DNA from: an uncultured Eubacteriales bacterium
Lineage (GTDB): Bacteria; Bacillota; Clostridia; Oscillospirales; Acutalibacteraceae
Direction of reading: 5' to 3'
DNA: 64,000 nt
NCBI GenBank assembly: GCA_934477125.1
Contig: CAKSOL010000013.1
Location: 53,513 to 117,512 of the forward strand
Part shown: positions 9,729 to 17,559 of the stretch, in pieces
Position numbering within the stretch: position 1 is the stretch's first letter
How the letters are laid out: the number at the start of each line of letters is the position of its first letter
Program-made: the position numbers and the translations under genes
Notes under the pieces: model-generated
Told to the model about the DNA's origin: nothing
Database searches by the model: none
What the model saw: the letters and a program-made list of their open reading frames with translations, nothing else

Positions 9729-10931
9729 ATGGCAAAAGCAAAATTTGAACGTACTAAGCCGCATGTTAACATCGGCACCATCGGTCACGTTGACCATGGT
9801 AAGACCACTTTGACCGCTGCTATCACCAAGTACCTCTCCCTCAAGGGACAGGCTCAGTTCGAGGATTACGCGAACATCGATAAGGCTCCTGAGGAGCGCG
9901 AGCGCGGAATCACAATCAACACCGCTCACGTTGAGTATGAGACCGATAAGCGTCACTATGCACACGTTGACTGCCCCGGACACGCTGACTATGTTAAGAA
10001 CATGATCACCGGTGCTGCTCAGATGGACGGCGCTATCCTCGTTATCGCTGCTACCGACGGCCCGATGGCTCAGACCAAGGAGCACCTGCTGCTTGCCCGT
10101 CAGGTTGGCGTTCCGTCGATCGTTGTTTTCATGAACAAGGTTGACCAGGTTGACGATCCTGAGCTTCTTGAGCTCGTTGAAATGGAAATCCGTGAAACTC
10201 TTGATAAGTATGAGTTCCCCGGCGACGACACCCCGATCATCAAGGGTTCTGCTCTTGTTGCTCTTGAGTGCACCTCTACCGATCCGAATGCTCCGGAGTA
10301 TGCTCCGATCAAAGAGCTTATGGACGCTGTTGACGACTATATCCCGACTCCGGACCGTAAGGCTGATCTTCCGTTCCTTATGCCTATCGAGGACGTTATG
10401 ACCATTTCCGGACGCGGTACTGTTGTTACCGGCCGTGTTGAGCGCGGACAGCTCAATGCAGGCGACGAAGTTGAGATTATCGGTCTCACCGAGGAGCGCG
10501 CAAAGACTGTTGTTACCTCTATGGAAATGTTCCGCAAGACTCTTGACTACTGCGAGGCCGGCGATAACATCGGCGCTCTTCTCCGCGGCGTTACCCGTGA
10601 CGCTGTTGAGCGTGGTCAGGTTCTCTGCAAACCCGGTTCAATTCATCCGCACACCAAGTTCCACGGTCAGGTTTACGTTCTGACCAAGGACGAAGGCGGA
10701 CGTCATACTCCGTTCTTCAACAACTATCGTCCGCAGTTCTATTTCAGAACTACTGACGTTACCGGCGTTGTTTCTCTCCCGGCAGGCACCGAGATGTGCA
10801 TGCCCGGCGATAACGTTGAGATGGATGTTGAGCTTATCACTCCTATCGCTATCGAGGAAGGTCTGCGTTTCGCTATCCGTGAAGGCGGCCGTACCGTTGG
10901 CTCAGGCGTTGTTACCAAGATTAACGCTTAA
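9729..10931 (+). CDS. tuf: Elongation factor Tu
   Basis: EF-Tu, 400 residues, delivers aminoacyl-tRNA to the ribosome. GHVDHGKTTLTAA, DCPGHADYVKNMI and NKVDQVDD mark the GTPase site; domains 2 and 3 are complete up to the GRTVGSGVVTKI C terminus. AAGGAGG lies 6 nt before the ATG. Codon use is strongly biased (GTT, GAC, CGT), as expected for a very highly expressed gene. It has its own promoter and a strong terminator. Confidence 0.98.
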   Translation: MAKAKFERTKPHVNIGTIGHVDHGKTTLTAAITKYLSLKGQAQFEDYANIDKAPEERERGITINTAHVEYETDKRHYAHVDCPGHADYVKNMITGAAQMDGAILVIAATDGPMAQTKEHLLLARQVGVPSIVVFMNKVDQVDDPELLELVEMEIRETLDKYEFPGDDTPIIKGSALVALECTSTDPNAPEYAPIKELMDAVDDYIPTPDRKADLPFLMPIEDVMTISGRGTVVTGRVERGQLNAGDEVEIIGLTEERAKTVVTSMEMFRKTLDYCEAGDNIGALLRGVTRDAVERGQVLCKPGSIHPHTKFHGQVYVLTKDEGGRHTPFFNNYRPQFYFRTTDVTGVVSLPAGTEMCMPGDNVEMDVELITPIAIEEGLRFAIREGGRTVGSGVVTKINA

Positions 10932-10942
10932 TTAAAGCTTTT

Positions 10943-10983
10943 AACCCCCGTTTCTCCTAACCGAGAAACGGGGGTTTCTTTTT
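10943..10983 (+). terminator. Rho-independent terminator after tuf
   Basis: A 14-bp stem (10943-10956 with 10963-10976) and a 6-nt loop are followed by T-rich sequence at 10975-10983. Confidence 0.92.
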
Positions 10984-11007
10984 GCAGTCACGGTACCGGT
11001 CTGGGCT

Positions 11008-11235
11008 TCAGATATCAAATATTTCATCAAATGATATCTTCAGGATTTTTTTAATCAGAATAATTTCATCCGGATACAGATGCCTTTGCCCTACCTCAAT
11101 TTTTGCGAGCGCACTTCTTGTTATATCGCATCCCTCTATCTGCAATTTAGCCGACAGCTGTTCCTGCGTCAGCCCGGCTTTTTCTCTCAAAATGCGAATA
11201 TTATTCCCTACTGCCTTTTCCGTTGCTTTATTCAT
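11008..11235 (-). CDS. Small XRE-family HTH repressor
   Basis: A 75-residue protein made almost wholly of an XRE/Cro helix-turn-helix: IRILREKAGLTQEQLSAKL with the recognition helix ITRSALAKIEVGQR, followed by a short tail. The start chosen is the ATG at 11235, because AAAGGCGGA sits 6 nt upstream; an in-frame extension to 11253 lacks a ribosome site. It is divergent from a zinc-ribbon membrane protein across a region with two related palindromes, so it probably represses its own and the neighbour's promoter. Target and signal are unknown. Confidence 0.85.
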   Translation of the reverse strand: MNKATEKAVGNNIRILREKAGLTQEQLSAKLQIEGCDITRSALAKIEVGQRHLYPDEIILIKKILKISFDEIFDI

Positions 11236-11247
11236 ACAGTTCCGCCT

Positions 11248-11267
11248 TTGCACTTATTTAAGAACAA
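11248..11267. promoter_or_regulatory. Degenerate second operator, upstream of the XRE gene
   Basis: TTGCACTTATTTAAGAACAA matches the core of the large palindrome at 11306-11325 in 17 of 20 positions, and its first ten bases are identical. It abuts the ribosome site of the XRE gene. The centres of the two sites are 58 bp apart. Confidence 0.6.
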
Positions 11268-11272
11268 AATAC

Positions 11273-11301
11273 TTGACTTTATTATATGCTTTTGTTATAA
11301 T
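11273..11301 (+). promoter_or_regulatory. Promoter for the zinc-ribbon gene
   Basis: TTGACT (11273-11278), a 17-nt spacer, and a perfect TATAAT (11296-11301). The -10 overlaps the left edge of the 38-bp palindrome and the predicted start lies inside it. A minus-strand TATAAT at 11281-11286 could serve the divergent XRE gene, but has no good -35. Confidence 0.8.
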
Positions 11302-11334
11302 GTATTTGCACTTATATAAGTGCAAATACATTAT
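11297..11334. promoter_or_regulatory. 38-bp perfect palindromic operator
   Basis: Perfect inverted symmetry over 19 bp each side of 11315/11316, core TTGCACTTATATAAGTGCAA. It covers the -10 and start point of the rightward promoter, the classical position for a repressor operator. The adjacent XRE protein is the obvious candidate binder (inference). Confidence 0.8.
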
Positions 11335-11353
11335 TATGTTAGGGGCATATTTT

Positions 11354-11596
11354 ATGAAGTTTTGTGAAAAGTGCGGGAAAGAGATAATGGATGAGGCTGT
11401 TATTTGCCCGAATTGCGGATGCAGCACCCAATCGAGCGGTCAAACAGAGGAGAACACAGCGGTATGCGCGCCCGCAAGTAAGGCGGCAGTCATTCTCGGA
11501 ATAATCGGAATAGCCGGCTCGGTTTATTATATCGTCGGAATCAGGGGCTATGTTCTGTCGCATAAATCCGATTTTCTCAAATATGATAATCCGTAA
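11354..11596 (+). CDS. Small zinc-ribbon membrane protein
   Basis: An 80-residue protein. It begins KFCEKCGKEIMDEAVICPNC, a typical CxxC...CxxC zinc ribbon (residues 4-23), followed by a low-complexity linker and one transmembrane segment (about residues 46-66, AAVILGIIGIAGSVYYIV). The function is unknown. Proteins of this layout are common in Clostridia and often sit beside small regulators. The ATG at 11354 is chosen because the transcript starts near 11308; a frame extending further upstream would precede the promoter. A terminator follows. Confidence 0.75.
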   Translation: MKFCEKCGKEIMDEAVICPNCGCSTQSSGQTEENTAVCAPASKAAVILGIIGIAGSVYYIVGIRGYVLSHKSDFLKYDNP

Positions 11597-11608
11597 TCTT
11601 AAAACTCA

Positions 11609-11645
11609 GCAGCCGCAGGATTAAATTCCTGCGGCTGCCTTTTTA
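11609..11645 (+). terminator. Terminator after the zinc-ribbon gene
   Basis: A 12-bp GC-rich stem (11609-11620 with 11627-11638) is followed by CTTTTT. On the other strand the stem lies downstream of the DUF11 gene but has only a poor T-run. Confidence 0.85.
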
Positions 11646-11706
11646 TCCCGCGAGCAGTTAAGTCAGTCTTAAACCTGGCTCGGAAGAAATTTAAAATTAC
11701 CGGCTA

Positions 11707-12561
11707 TCAGATAGTTCCGGTTACGGTTAAGACCGAGACTCCGGGCGTTACGCTCCAGCGGCCGGTCGTTGCATTCTGAGAATAGGTCGCTGCGGGAACC
11801 GTGATTTGTCCCGGTACGGTTGCAAACTCGCCCGTTGCTGCGTTATAGGTGTAATTTGCAGGCGAGGTCCAGGCAGTTCCGTTGAAGGTTACCGAAGTGA
11901 TATTAAGCCGCGGCTCAAACGTATCAGCTACGGAGGCATTATCCGCCGCCGTTATAGCTGAGGAGCCGGTGTTGCTGATTGTGAAGGTGTAGGTCAGAGG
12001 TTCTTTTCCGACAACTGTCGTCGGGTTTATCGCCTTGGTTATATTAAGCATAGCTTCCTCGGACGCGGTTACGGTTTCCTGAGCCGTTACCGGCGAGGCG
12101 AGCCCGCCGCCAGTTACGGAAACGGTGTTTGTTATGCTGCCTCCCGTTAACGGGGGAGCATAGTCGTTAGTCCGGGCAACATAAATCAAAACCGCGTCTC
12201 CGCCTGCCGGAACATTTATTCCGGTAATTGTGAGAGGGGGTCCTGCTGTTACGGCAGGCGCCGTTTGGAGAGCGCCGTTGATATAATAAAGCAGCGAGCC
12301 GTTCTCATATTCAAGCGGCGTTACGGTAAGAGCGTTAAAGCCGTAGGCGCCGAGGTCGTCTGTAACTGTAAGACCGGTATAATCCGTGTTTCCGGTATTG
12401 CGGATTGCCACAGAATAGGTCATTCTTTTACCGGGTCCGTAGCTTTCCCCGGAGGCGGTTTTGCTGACCGTTAATGCTTCAGTCAGCTCTCCTGTTACTA
12501 TATTTGACATTGCAACAGCGCCGTTATAGGTCAGAGTTGCCTGATTTGTGAAGGTTGCCAT
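11707..12561 (-). CDS. DUF11-repeat protein
   Basis: 284 residues, recognised as a DUF11/conserved-repeat protein. Two immunoglobulin-like repeats are visible, each opening with the family signature: LTVSKTASGESYGPGKRMTY (about residues 29-48) and LNITKAINPTTVVGKEPLTY (about 172-191), each followed by an N-T-G-(N/S) turn. No signal peptide, LPxTG motif or membrane anchor is present, which is odd for a family usually on the cell surface. The ribosome site AAGGAGG lies 8 nt from the ATG. The SpoIID gene upstream on the same strand raises a possible spore-surface role; this is inference only. Confidence 0.8.
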   Translation of the reverse strand: MATFTNQATLTYNGAVAMSNIVTGELTEALTVSKTASGESYGPGKRMTYSVAIRNTGNTDYTGLTVTDDLGAYGFNALTVTPLEYENGSLLYYINGALQTAPAVTAGPPLTITGINVPAGGDAVLIYVARTNDYAPPLTGGSITNTVSVTGGGLASPVTAQETVTASEEAMLNITKAINPTTVVGKEPLTYTFTISNTGSSAITAADNASVADTFEPRLNITSVTFNGTAWTSPANYTYNAATGEFATVPGQITVPAATYSQNATTGRWSVTPGVSVLTVTGTI

Positions 12562-12660
12562 TTTATTTCCTCCTTAAAAGGGCTTTAGCTTTCCTTTTTT
12601 ATATTCAGGGAAAATCTCCCTACATCAGAATATTCCGGGGGACGGAATTATGTTACTTTA

Positions 12661-13650
12661 TCACTTTATCTTTTCAACCTTGCAGCCGGGATAATAATGG
12701 CATAAAATTTCCTCATAGCCGCTCCCCTGCCGCGCCATTGCATCGGCTCCGGTCTGGCTCATTCCAACGCCGTGACCGCTGCCGCGGACCGTAAAGGTGA
12801 ATTTCCCGTCCGCAAAACTGATATCAAAACAGTTTGAACGCAGCTCAAGCGCCGCCCTCAGCTGAGCCCCGGTTATACTCTTTCCGCAGACATTCACGCT
12901 TTTAACATAATCGGCGGCAGTACGCTCGGTTTCCCCGAACCATTGCGACGGATCCCCCGAAACGCTGCAAAGCCCGGAAATCCGTTTTGAAACCTCGTCT
13001 GCGGTATACTGAACCGTTGTGACGTAATTCGCAGCCGCTGTGTCGCCGGGACTGTCGGTTCCGCAGAGATACGGCAGCGAGCCGCCCCATACATCTGAAA
13101 CATTCTGGGTTTTTCCGCCGCTTGTCGCGTGATACACGGTAAGCGCCGCTTTGCCCTCATATGTAACCATATATCCGCTGACCTCGGAAACCAATTTGCG
13201 GTAACGCTCAAGCGTTGCTGCGGCTGAGTCGCCCCATTTTTTTGCGGCGTCCTCCGGAGATATATAGCATTGGTCAACCGTATAATCATCCGTAACGTCA
13301 TAACCGTCGGCTCGGTTTGTCTGCCTGCGGCGGCAGGCAAAGGTATAGGCGGCGACAGCCTGCGCCTTTAAAGCCTCATCCGAAAACGACGACGGCATTT
13401 CTCCGCACAGAACGCCGCATATATAATCGTTTGCCGAAAGCGTTTCAACCTTGCCGCTTTCCTTTCTTTTAACGCGGAAGGTATCGGTTGCGGCAGCCTC
13501 AGCCGCCGGAGCCGGCTCGTCCAGCAGCTCAAAAACGGCGTTTCCGCCGGCGCCCGTCTGAACCGCGGCCGAGGGCATATTCAGCTGAGGAAGCGAGGTA
13601 AGCAGAAGAACCGCCGGAATAAATACCGCCATTAAGCCTATTTTTCTCAT
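12661..13650 (-). CDS. spoIID: SpoIID/LytB-type protein
   Basis: 329 residues with an N-terminal signal-anchor (about residues 5-22), then the SpoIID domain. NDYICGVLCGEMPSSFSDEA followed by KAQAVAAYTFA contains the catalytic Glu of the lytic transglycosylase, and GSGHGVGMSQTGADAMA near residue 290 is the C-terminal family signature. SpoIID cleaves glycan strands made bare by SpoIIP during forespore engulfment. The usual spoIIQ or spoIIID neighbours are absent, so a paralogue of the LytB type cannot be excluded. The promoter was not clearly identified. Confidence 0.85.
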   Translation of the reverse strand: MRKIGLMAVFIPAVLLLTSLPQLNMPSAAVQTGAGGNAVFELLDEPAPAAEAAATDTFRVKRKESGKVETLSANDYICGVLCGEMPSSFSDEALKAQAVAAYTFACRRRQTNRADGYDVTDDYTVDQCYISPEDAAKKWGDSAAATLERYRKLVSEVSGYMVTYEGKAALTVYHATSGGKTQNVSDVWGGSLPYLCGTDSPGDTAAANYVTTVQYTADEVSKRISGLCSVSGDPSQWFGETERTAADYVKSVNVCGKSITGAQLRAALELRSNCFDISFADGKFTFTVRGSGHGVGMSQTGADAMARQGSGYEEILCHYYPGCKVEKIK

Positions 13651-13677
13651 ATTTTACCCTTCTTTTTCTCTTTGATA

Positions 13678-13706
13678 TTGACTTTTTGCGTTTTTTTTAG
13701 TAAAAT
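13678..13706 (+). promoter_or_regulatory. Promoter for the membrane protein gene
   Basis: TTGACT (13678-13683), a 17-nt spacer and TAAAAT (13701-13706). It gives a leader of about 130 nt before the chosen TTG start. Confidence 0.6.
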
Positions 13707-13840
13707 AATATGTGTTGCGCCCGAGAGACAGAAGTTTATCGGGCTGCTCCTTATTATTAAAACTAATACCCGGTATAATAATATATAATCGTACAGATAA
13801 TAATATATGCCTCGATAAAACAAAGCTGGTGTTTTTTACT

Positions 13841-14713
13841 TTGAAAATTAGATATAAGCATATTATGACCGTTTTTGCCGCGGCGGCATCCGTCGGCGTC
13901 ATTCTGAGAGTATATGAGCAGCTTCTCTGCATAGATAAGCGCGGGTTTGTCAAATCCTCGTATTCCGAAAAAGATTTCTTTTTGCTGCTGATATGCGTCG
14001 CTCTGCTGCTTATTTCCGCCGTTGCAGGCGGATTTATCCGCCGCTGTCCCGAAAAGCCGCCCAAGCTTAACATACCCCTTTGCAGCTCGGCTCTGCTGCT
14101 CGGCGGCTGGATGGGCTTTGAATCGCTGACCTCGGTTTCTCCGGCAAGTATTCCGTCCTGGCAGCCGATGCTTATGAACCTTTTCGGGGTTCTTTCCGCT
14201 CTTTTGTTCATAGCCTATGCGCTGTCTCCCGTTTTTAACCGCTCCGTTCCCGGATTTTTGTTTGCCCTTCCGGTTGTATTTATGATGGCGCGCCTTATCT
14301 GGACATATACCGAGCTTAACACGCTTCCGCTCACCGTTGAGCATACTCTTTTGCTCCTCGCCTGCGCCGCATCGCTTGTGTTTATGCTTCAGTTTGCCAA
14401 GCTTATGTGCGGAATTAAAAGCGATATGCAGTTTAAATACATTATGATATCCGGCATATGCACAGTTATTCTCAACCTCTATTATGCCGTTCCGAATATC
14501 GTAAGCGCCCTTTTGGGGATTAAAACGTTTTCGCGCGAAAGCGGCTCATCGGAAATTCTGCTTTTGCTGACGGCGGCGTTTACCCTCAGCTTTCTTCTCT
14601 CGTATTTCAATATGAAAAACCTCAGACGTCACCACAGGCATCATTCTCACGGGTACACCTTCTCAGACAGCCCGGCGGGGAATTACGATTATTATATCGG
14701 AGATACTAAATAA
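13841..14713 (+). CDS. Polytopic membrane protein of unknown function
   Basis: I do not recognise a family. About 290 residues with seven or eight hydrophobic segments, for example around MTVFAAAASVGVILRVYEQL, FFLLLICVALLLISAVAGGF, FKYIMISGICTVILNLYYAV and ILLLLTAAFTLSFLLSYF. The soluble tail is His-rich (RRHHRHHSHG), which might bind metal. The start is uncertain: TTG at 13841 has a weak GGTG upstream, and ATG at 13865 has none; both are downstream of the predicted promoter. The gene is followed by a dispersed repeat and then murA, with no clear terminator. Confidence 0.7.
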   Translation: MKIRYKHIMTVFAAAASVGVILRVYEQLLCIDKRGFVKSSYSEKDFFLLLICVALLLISAVAGGFIRRCPEKPPKLNIPLCSSALLLGGWMGFESLTSVSPASIPSWQPMLMNLFGVLSALLFIAYALSPVFNRSVPGFLFALPVVFMMARLIWTYTELNTLPLTVEHTLLLLACAASLVFMLQFAKLMCGIKSDMQFKYIMISGICTVILNLYYAVPNIVSALLGIKTFSRESGSSEILLLLTAAFTLSFLLSYFNMKNLRRHHRHHSHGYTFSDSPAGNYDYYIGDTK

Positions 14714-14745
14714 TATTCCCCGGCTTACCGCTCTGTTATGAGCAT

Positions 14746-14801
14746 AAGCAAAGGCGAAAATCCGCCATTTAAAATCGGTTTCGGATTTGCCGGCTTTGCT
14801 T
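14746..14801 (-). repeat. Dispersed palindromic repeat, copy 1
   Basis: Read on the minus strand, this segment matches 25121-25174 in about 50 of 54 positions, and starts AAGCAAAGCCGGCAAATCCG. Its two ends are imperfect inverted repeats of each other, so it can fold into a hairpin. It fills the gap between the membrane protein and murA. Confidence 0.8.
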
Positions 14802-14829
14802 AAGAAAACAATGAACTGGAGTGCGTTCC

Positions 14830-16116
14830 TTGGAAAAATTTGTTATTCACGGCGGGAAACCGCTGCATGGCAGCGTCCGTATAAGCGGAGCAAAAAATGC
14901 TGCGGTTGCTATTCTGCCCGCCGTTCTTTTGGCTGACGGTCCATGCGTTATAGAAAATCTGCCGGAAATATCCGACGTTGGGAGTATTCTGAGAGTTATG
15001 GCGTCTCTCGGTGCCTCTATACGTATGCTGAGCCCTACCTCGGTTGAAATCAACCCGGCGGGAGTCCGCTCCTTTGTTGTTTCAAAGGAAATGGCAAAGG
15101 GTATGCGTGCGTCAAGCTATTTTCTCGGCGCTCTGCTCGGCAGGCTCGGAAGGGCAAGAGTTGCCCCTCCCGGCGGCTGCGATTTCGGAGTAAGACCGAT
15201 AGATCAGCATATAAAAGGCTTTGAGGCGCTCGGTGCAAAGGTTTCTATTGAAAACGGAATGGTTGACGCGCGCTGTCCCCATCCGGCAGGAAGCTCGATA
15301 TATCTTGATGTCGTATCGGTCGGAGCCACTATTAACATTATACTTGCCGCCGTTCGCGTCCGCGGGCTGACGGTTATAGAAAACGCTGCGAGAGAGCCGC
15401 ATATAGTTGACCTTGCAAACTTTCTTAATTCCCTCGGAGCAAATATTATGGGCGCGGGAACGAACATTATCAAAATCAGGGGTGTTGAACACCTGCACGG
15501 CGCTTCCTACAGCATTATTCCCGACCAGATTGAGGCAGGAACCTATATGGTCGCGGCTGCCGCTACGCGCGGAGATGTTCTTATAGAAAACGTTACGCCT
15601 AAGCACCTTGAATCAATCGTCGCAAAGCTTTCCGAAACCGGAGCGGAGATTGAGGAATTTGACGAGGCGATACGCGTTCGTATGCGCACCCGTCCAAAGT
15701 GCTGCAATGTCAAGACTATGCCGCACCCCGGCTTTCCGACCGATATGCAGCCGCAAATGGCGGTTTTGCTGTCTCTGGCTCAGGGAACGAGTATTGTTAC
15801 AGAGGGAGTTTGGGACAGCCGTTTCCGCTATGTTGATCAGCTGACTATGATGGGAGCGCATATAAAGGTTGACGGAAAGGTGGCTGTTATTTCCGGAGTC
15901 AGTGAGCTGACTCCCGCGCCGGTCAAGGCTGTTGACCTGCGAGCCGGAGCGGCGATGATAATTGCCGGGCTTGCCGCCAACGGAGTAACCGAGGTTGAGG
16001 AAATAGGTCATATTGACCGCGGATATGAGCATATAACCGAAAAGCTCCGCCTGCTCGGAGCGGATATACGCCGCGTTGAGACCGACCCGGTGCTTTCGGC
16101 GCTCAAAAACGCATAA
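14830..16116 (+). CDS. murA: UDP-N-acetylglucosamine 1-carboxyvinyltransferase
   Basis: MurA transfers enolpyruvate from PEP to UDP-GlcNAc, the first committed step of peptidoglycan synthesis in the cytoplasm. RISGAKNAAVAILPA near the N terminus binds substrate; PPGGCDFGVRPIDQHIKGFE carries the catalytic Cys that fosfomycin alkylates (about residue 115). About 428 residues, normal length. I chose the TTG at 14830 because GGAG lies 9 nt upstream; the GTG at 14821 would abut the same GGAG. A terminator follows. Confidence 0.95.
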   Translation: MEKFVIHGGKPLHGSVRISGAKNAAVAILPAVLLADGPCVIENLPEISDVGSILRVMASLGASIRMLSPTSVEINPAGVRSFVVSKEMAKGMRASSYFLGALLGRLGRARVAPPGGCDFGVRPIDQHIKGFEALGAKVSIENGMVDARCPHPAGSSIYLDVVSVGATINIILAAVRVRGLTVIENAAREPHIVDLANFLNSLGANIMGAGTNIIKIRGVEHLHGASYSIIPDQIEAGTYMVAAAATRGDVLIENVTPKHLESIVAKLSETGAEIEEFDEAIRVRMRTRPKCCNVKTMPHPGFPTDMQPQMAVLLSLAQGTSIVTEGVWDSRFRYVDQLTMMGAHIKVDGKVAVISGVSELTPAPVKAVDLRAGAAMIIAGLAANGVTEVEEIGHIDRGYEHITEKLRLLGADIRRVETDPVLSALKNA

Positions 16117-16154
16117 AAACCGAATGAAAAGCGCTCAAAAAGCGATGAATTTTT

Positions 16155-16182
16155 AAAAACCGGGCGGAAACCCGGTTTTTAT
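16155..16182 (+). terminator. Terminator after murA
   Basis: A 10-bp stem AAAAACCGGG/CCCGGTTTTT with a 6-nt loop, ending in the T-run of its own 3' arm. Confidence 0.85.
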
Positions 16183-16205
16183 GTTCTTTTACGAAAGGAA
16201 TTTTT

Positions 16206-16994
16206 ATGGCAAGATTTTGTCCGCTGTTCAGCGGTTCATCGGGAAACAGTACATATATTTCCGCCGACGGGCGCGGTCTGCTGATTGACGCCGGCGCATC
16301 CTGCCGCTCGCTTGCCGCCGCCGTTGCCGCTACCGGGGGAAGTCTCGAAACGCTCAGCGCGATTGCTGTAACTCACGAACATACGGATCACGTCAAGGGG
16401 CTAAAGATTCTGCTTAAAAGCTGCAAAATACCGCTTATCGCCTCGGCAAAAACGCTTGAATCGCTTGCCGCGAACGGTCTTATTCCTCCCGGAGCAGAGC
16501 TTATCGCGGCGGACGAAGGCGGCATTGCGGCGGACGGCTTTGAAATAAATTATTTTCCTACGAGTCACGACTGCCCCGGCTCCGGAGGATATTCGGTCAC
16601 TCTGCCGGATGGTCGGCGCGTCGCCGTATGTACCGACCTCGGAATTGTTACCGATAGGGTTCGCGAATGCCTTAAAGGCTGCGCCGCGGCGCTGATAGAG
16701 TCTAACCACGATATAACAATGCTGAAAAACGGTCCTTATCCGCCGCAGCTCAAGCTGCGCATACTTTCGGATTCGGGACATCTTTCAAACGCTGCCTGCG
16801 CCGCGGAGCTTCCCGAGCTTGTCAGGAACGGAACAACCCGGCTTATACTCGGTCATCTCAGCCGTCACAACAACCTCCCTATGCTGGCTCTTTCCTCGGC
16901 AAAGGCGTCTCTTATTGACGCCGGGATAATTCCGGGCGACGACTGCCTGCTTACAGTTGCCGCGCCGTCGGGAAATCAGGTGCTTGCGCTATGA
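16206..16994 (+). CDS. MBL-fold hydrolase of the WalJ/YycJ type
   Basis: 262 residues of the metallo-beta-lactamase fold. THEHTDHVKGL (about residues 57-67) is the metal-binding HxHxDH motif, preceded by LLIDAG; SGHLSNAACA and LGHLSRHNN supply later His ligands. YycJ-type proteins are predicted exonucleases linked to cell-wall and DNA metabolism. Here the gene lies directly before rlmH, with a 4-nt ATGA overlap; the same pairing is seen in the WalRK region of many Firmicutes, although the walRK genes are absent here. Confidence 0.85.
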   Translation: MARFCPLFSGSSGNSTYISADGRGLLIDAGASCRSLAAAVAATGGSLETLSAIAVTHEHTDHVKGLKILLKSCKIPLIASAKTLESLAANGLIPPGAELIAADEGGIAADGFEINYFPTSHDCPGSGGYSVTLPDGRRVAVCTDLGIVTDRVRECLKGCAAALIESNHDITMLKNGPYPPQLKLRILSDSGHLSNAACAAELPELVRNGTTRLILGHLSRHNNLPMLALSSAKASLIDAGIIPGDDCLLTVAAPSGNQVLAL

Positions 16995-17470
16995 TGAAGA
17001 TAACGGTTATCTGCCCCGGAAATCTCAAGGAAGCATACCTTAAAAGCGCCGCCGCCGAATATCTGAAAAGGCTTTCGCGCTACTGCGATATCACGGTTTT
17101 TGAGCCGTCTCCCGAACGGCTGCCCGAAAAGCCGTCCGATGCGGCGATTGCGGCGGCTCTCGAAAAGGAGGCTGACGCGATACTGCGGCTTGTTCCGCCG
17201 CGTTCCTATGTAACGGCGCTTTGCGTTGAAGGAAAAAGACTTACAAGCGAGGCTTTCGCCGAAAATTTAAAAGAGCTTTCGGCTCTCGGCTCACCGCTTA
17301 CCTTTATTATCGGCAGCTCCTACGGGCTGTCGCCGAGGGTCAAGCAGCGCGCCGACCTGCGCCTTTCGCTTTCGGATATGACCTTTCCCCACCAGCTTTT
17401 CCGCATAATGCTGCTTGAGCAGCTGTACAGAGCATTTAAAATAAACGAGGGCGGCAGCTATCATAAATAA
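16991..17470 (+). CDS. rlmH: 23S rRNA pseudouridine-1915 N3-methyltransferase
   Basis: RlmH, a SPOUT methyltransferase acting on helix 69 of 23S rRNA; 159 residues, the usual size. LTFIIGSSYGLSP is the SAM-binding trefoil loop, and the C terminus FRIMLLEQLYRAFKINEG followed by SYHK is highly characteristic. The start overlaps the stop of the MBL-fold gene, indicating translational coupling. A two-way terminator follows. Confidence 0.96.
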   Translation: MMKITVICPGNLKEAYLKSAAAEYLKRLSRYCDITVFEPSPERLPEKPSDAAIAAALEKEADAILRLVPPRSYVTALCVEGKRLTSEAFAENLKELSALGSPLTFIIGSSYGLSPRVKQRADLRLSLSDMTFPHQLFRIMLLEQLYRAFKINEGGSYHK

Positions 17471-17484
17471 TCAGATTTCAAAAC

Positions 17485-17535
17485 AAATTCCGTCCGCAAC
17501 AATCCTCAAGACCTTGCGGACGGAATTTTTAATTT
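17485..17535. terminator. Bidirectional terminator between rlmH and feoB
   Basis: A 15-bp stem (17485-17499 with 17514-17528) with T-rich flanks on both strands serves the convergent rlmH and feoAB genes. Confidence 0.85.
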
Positions 17536-17559
17536 TATAATGGTCGGACTCTAGCTTGC

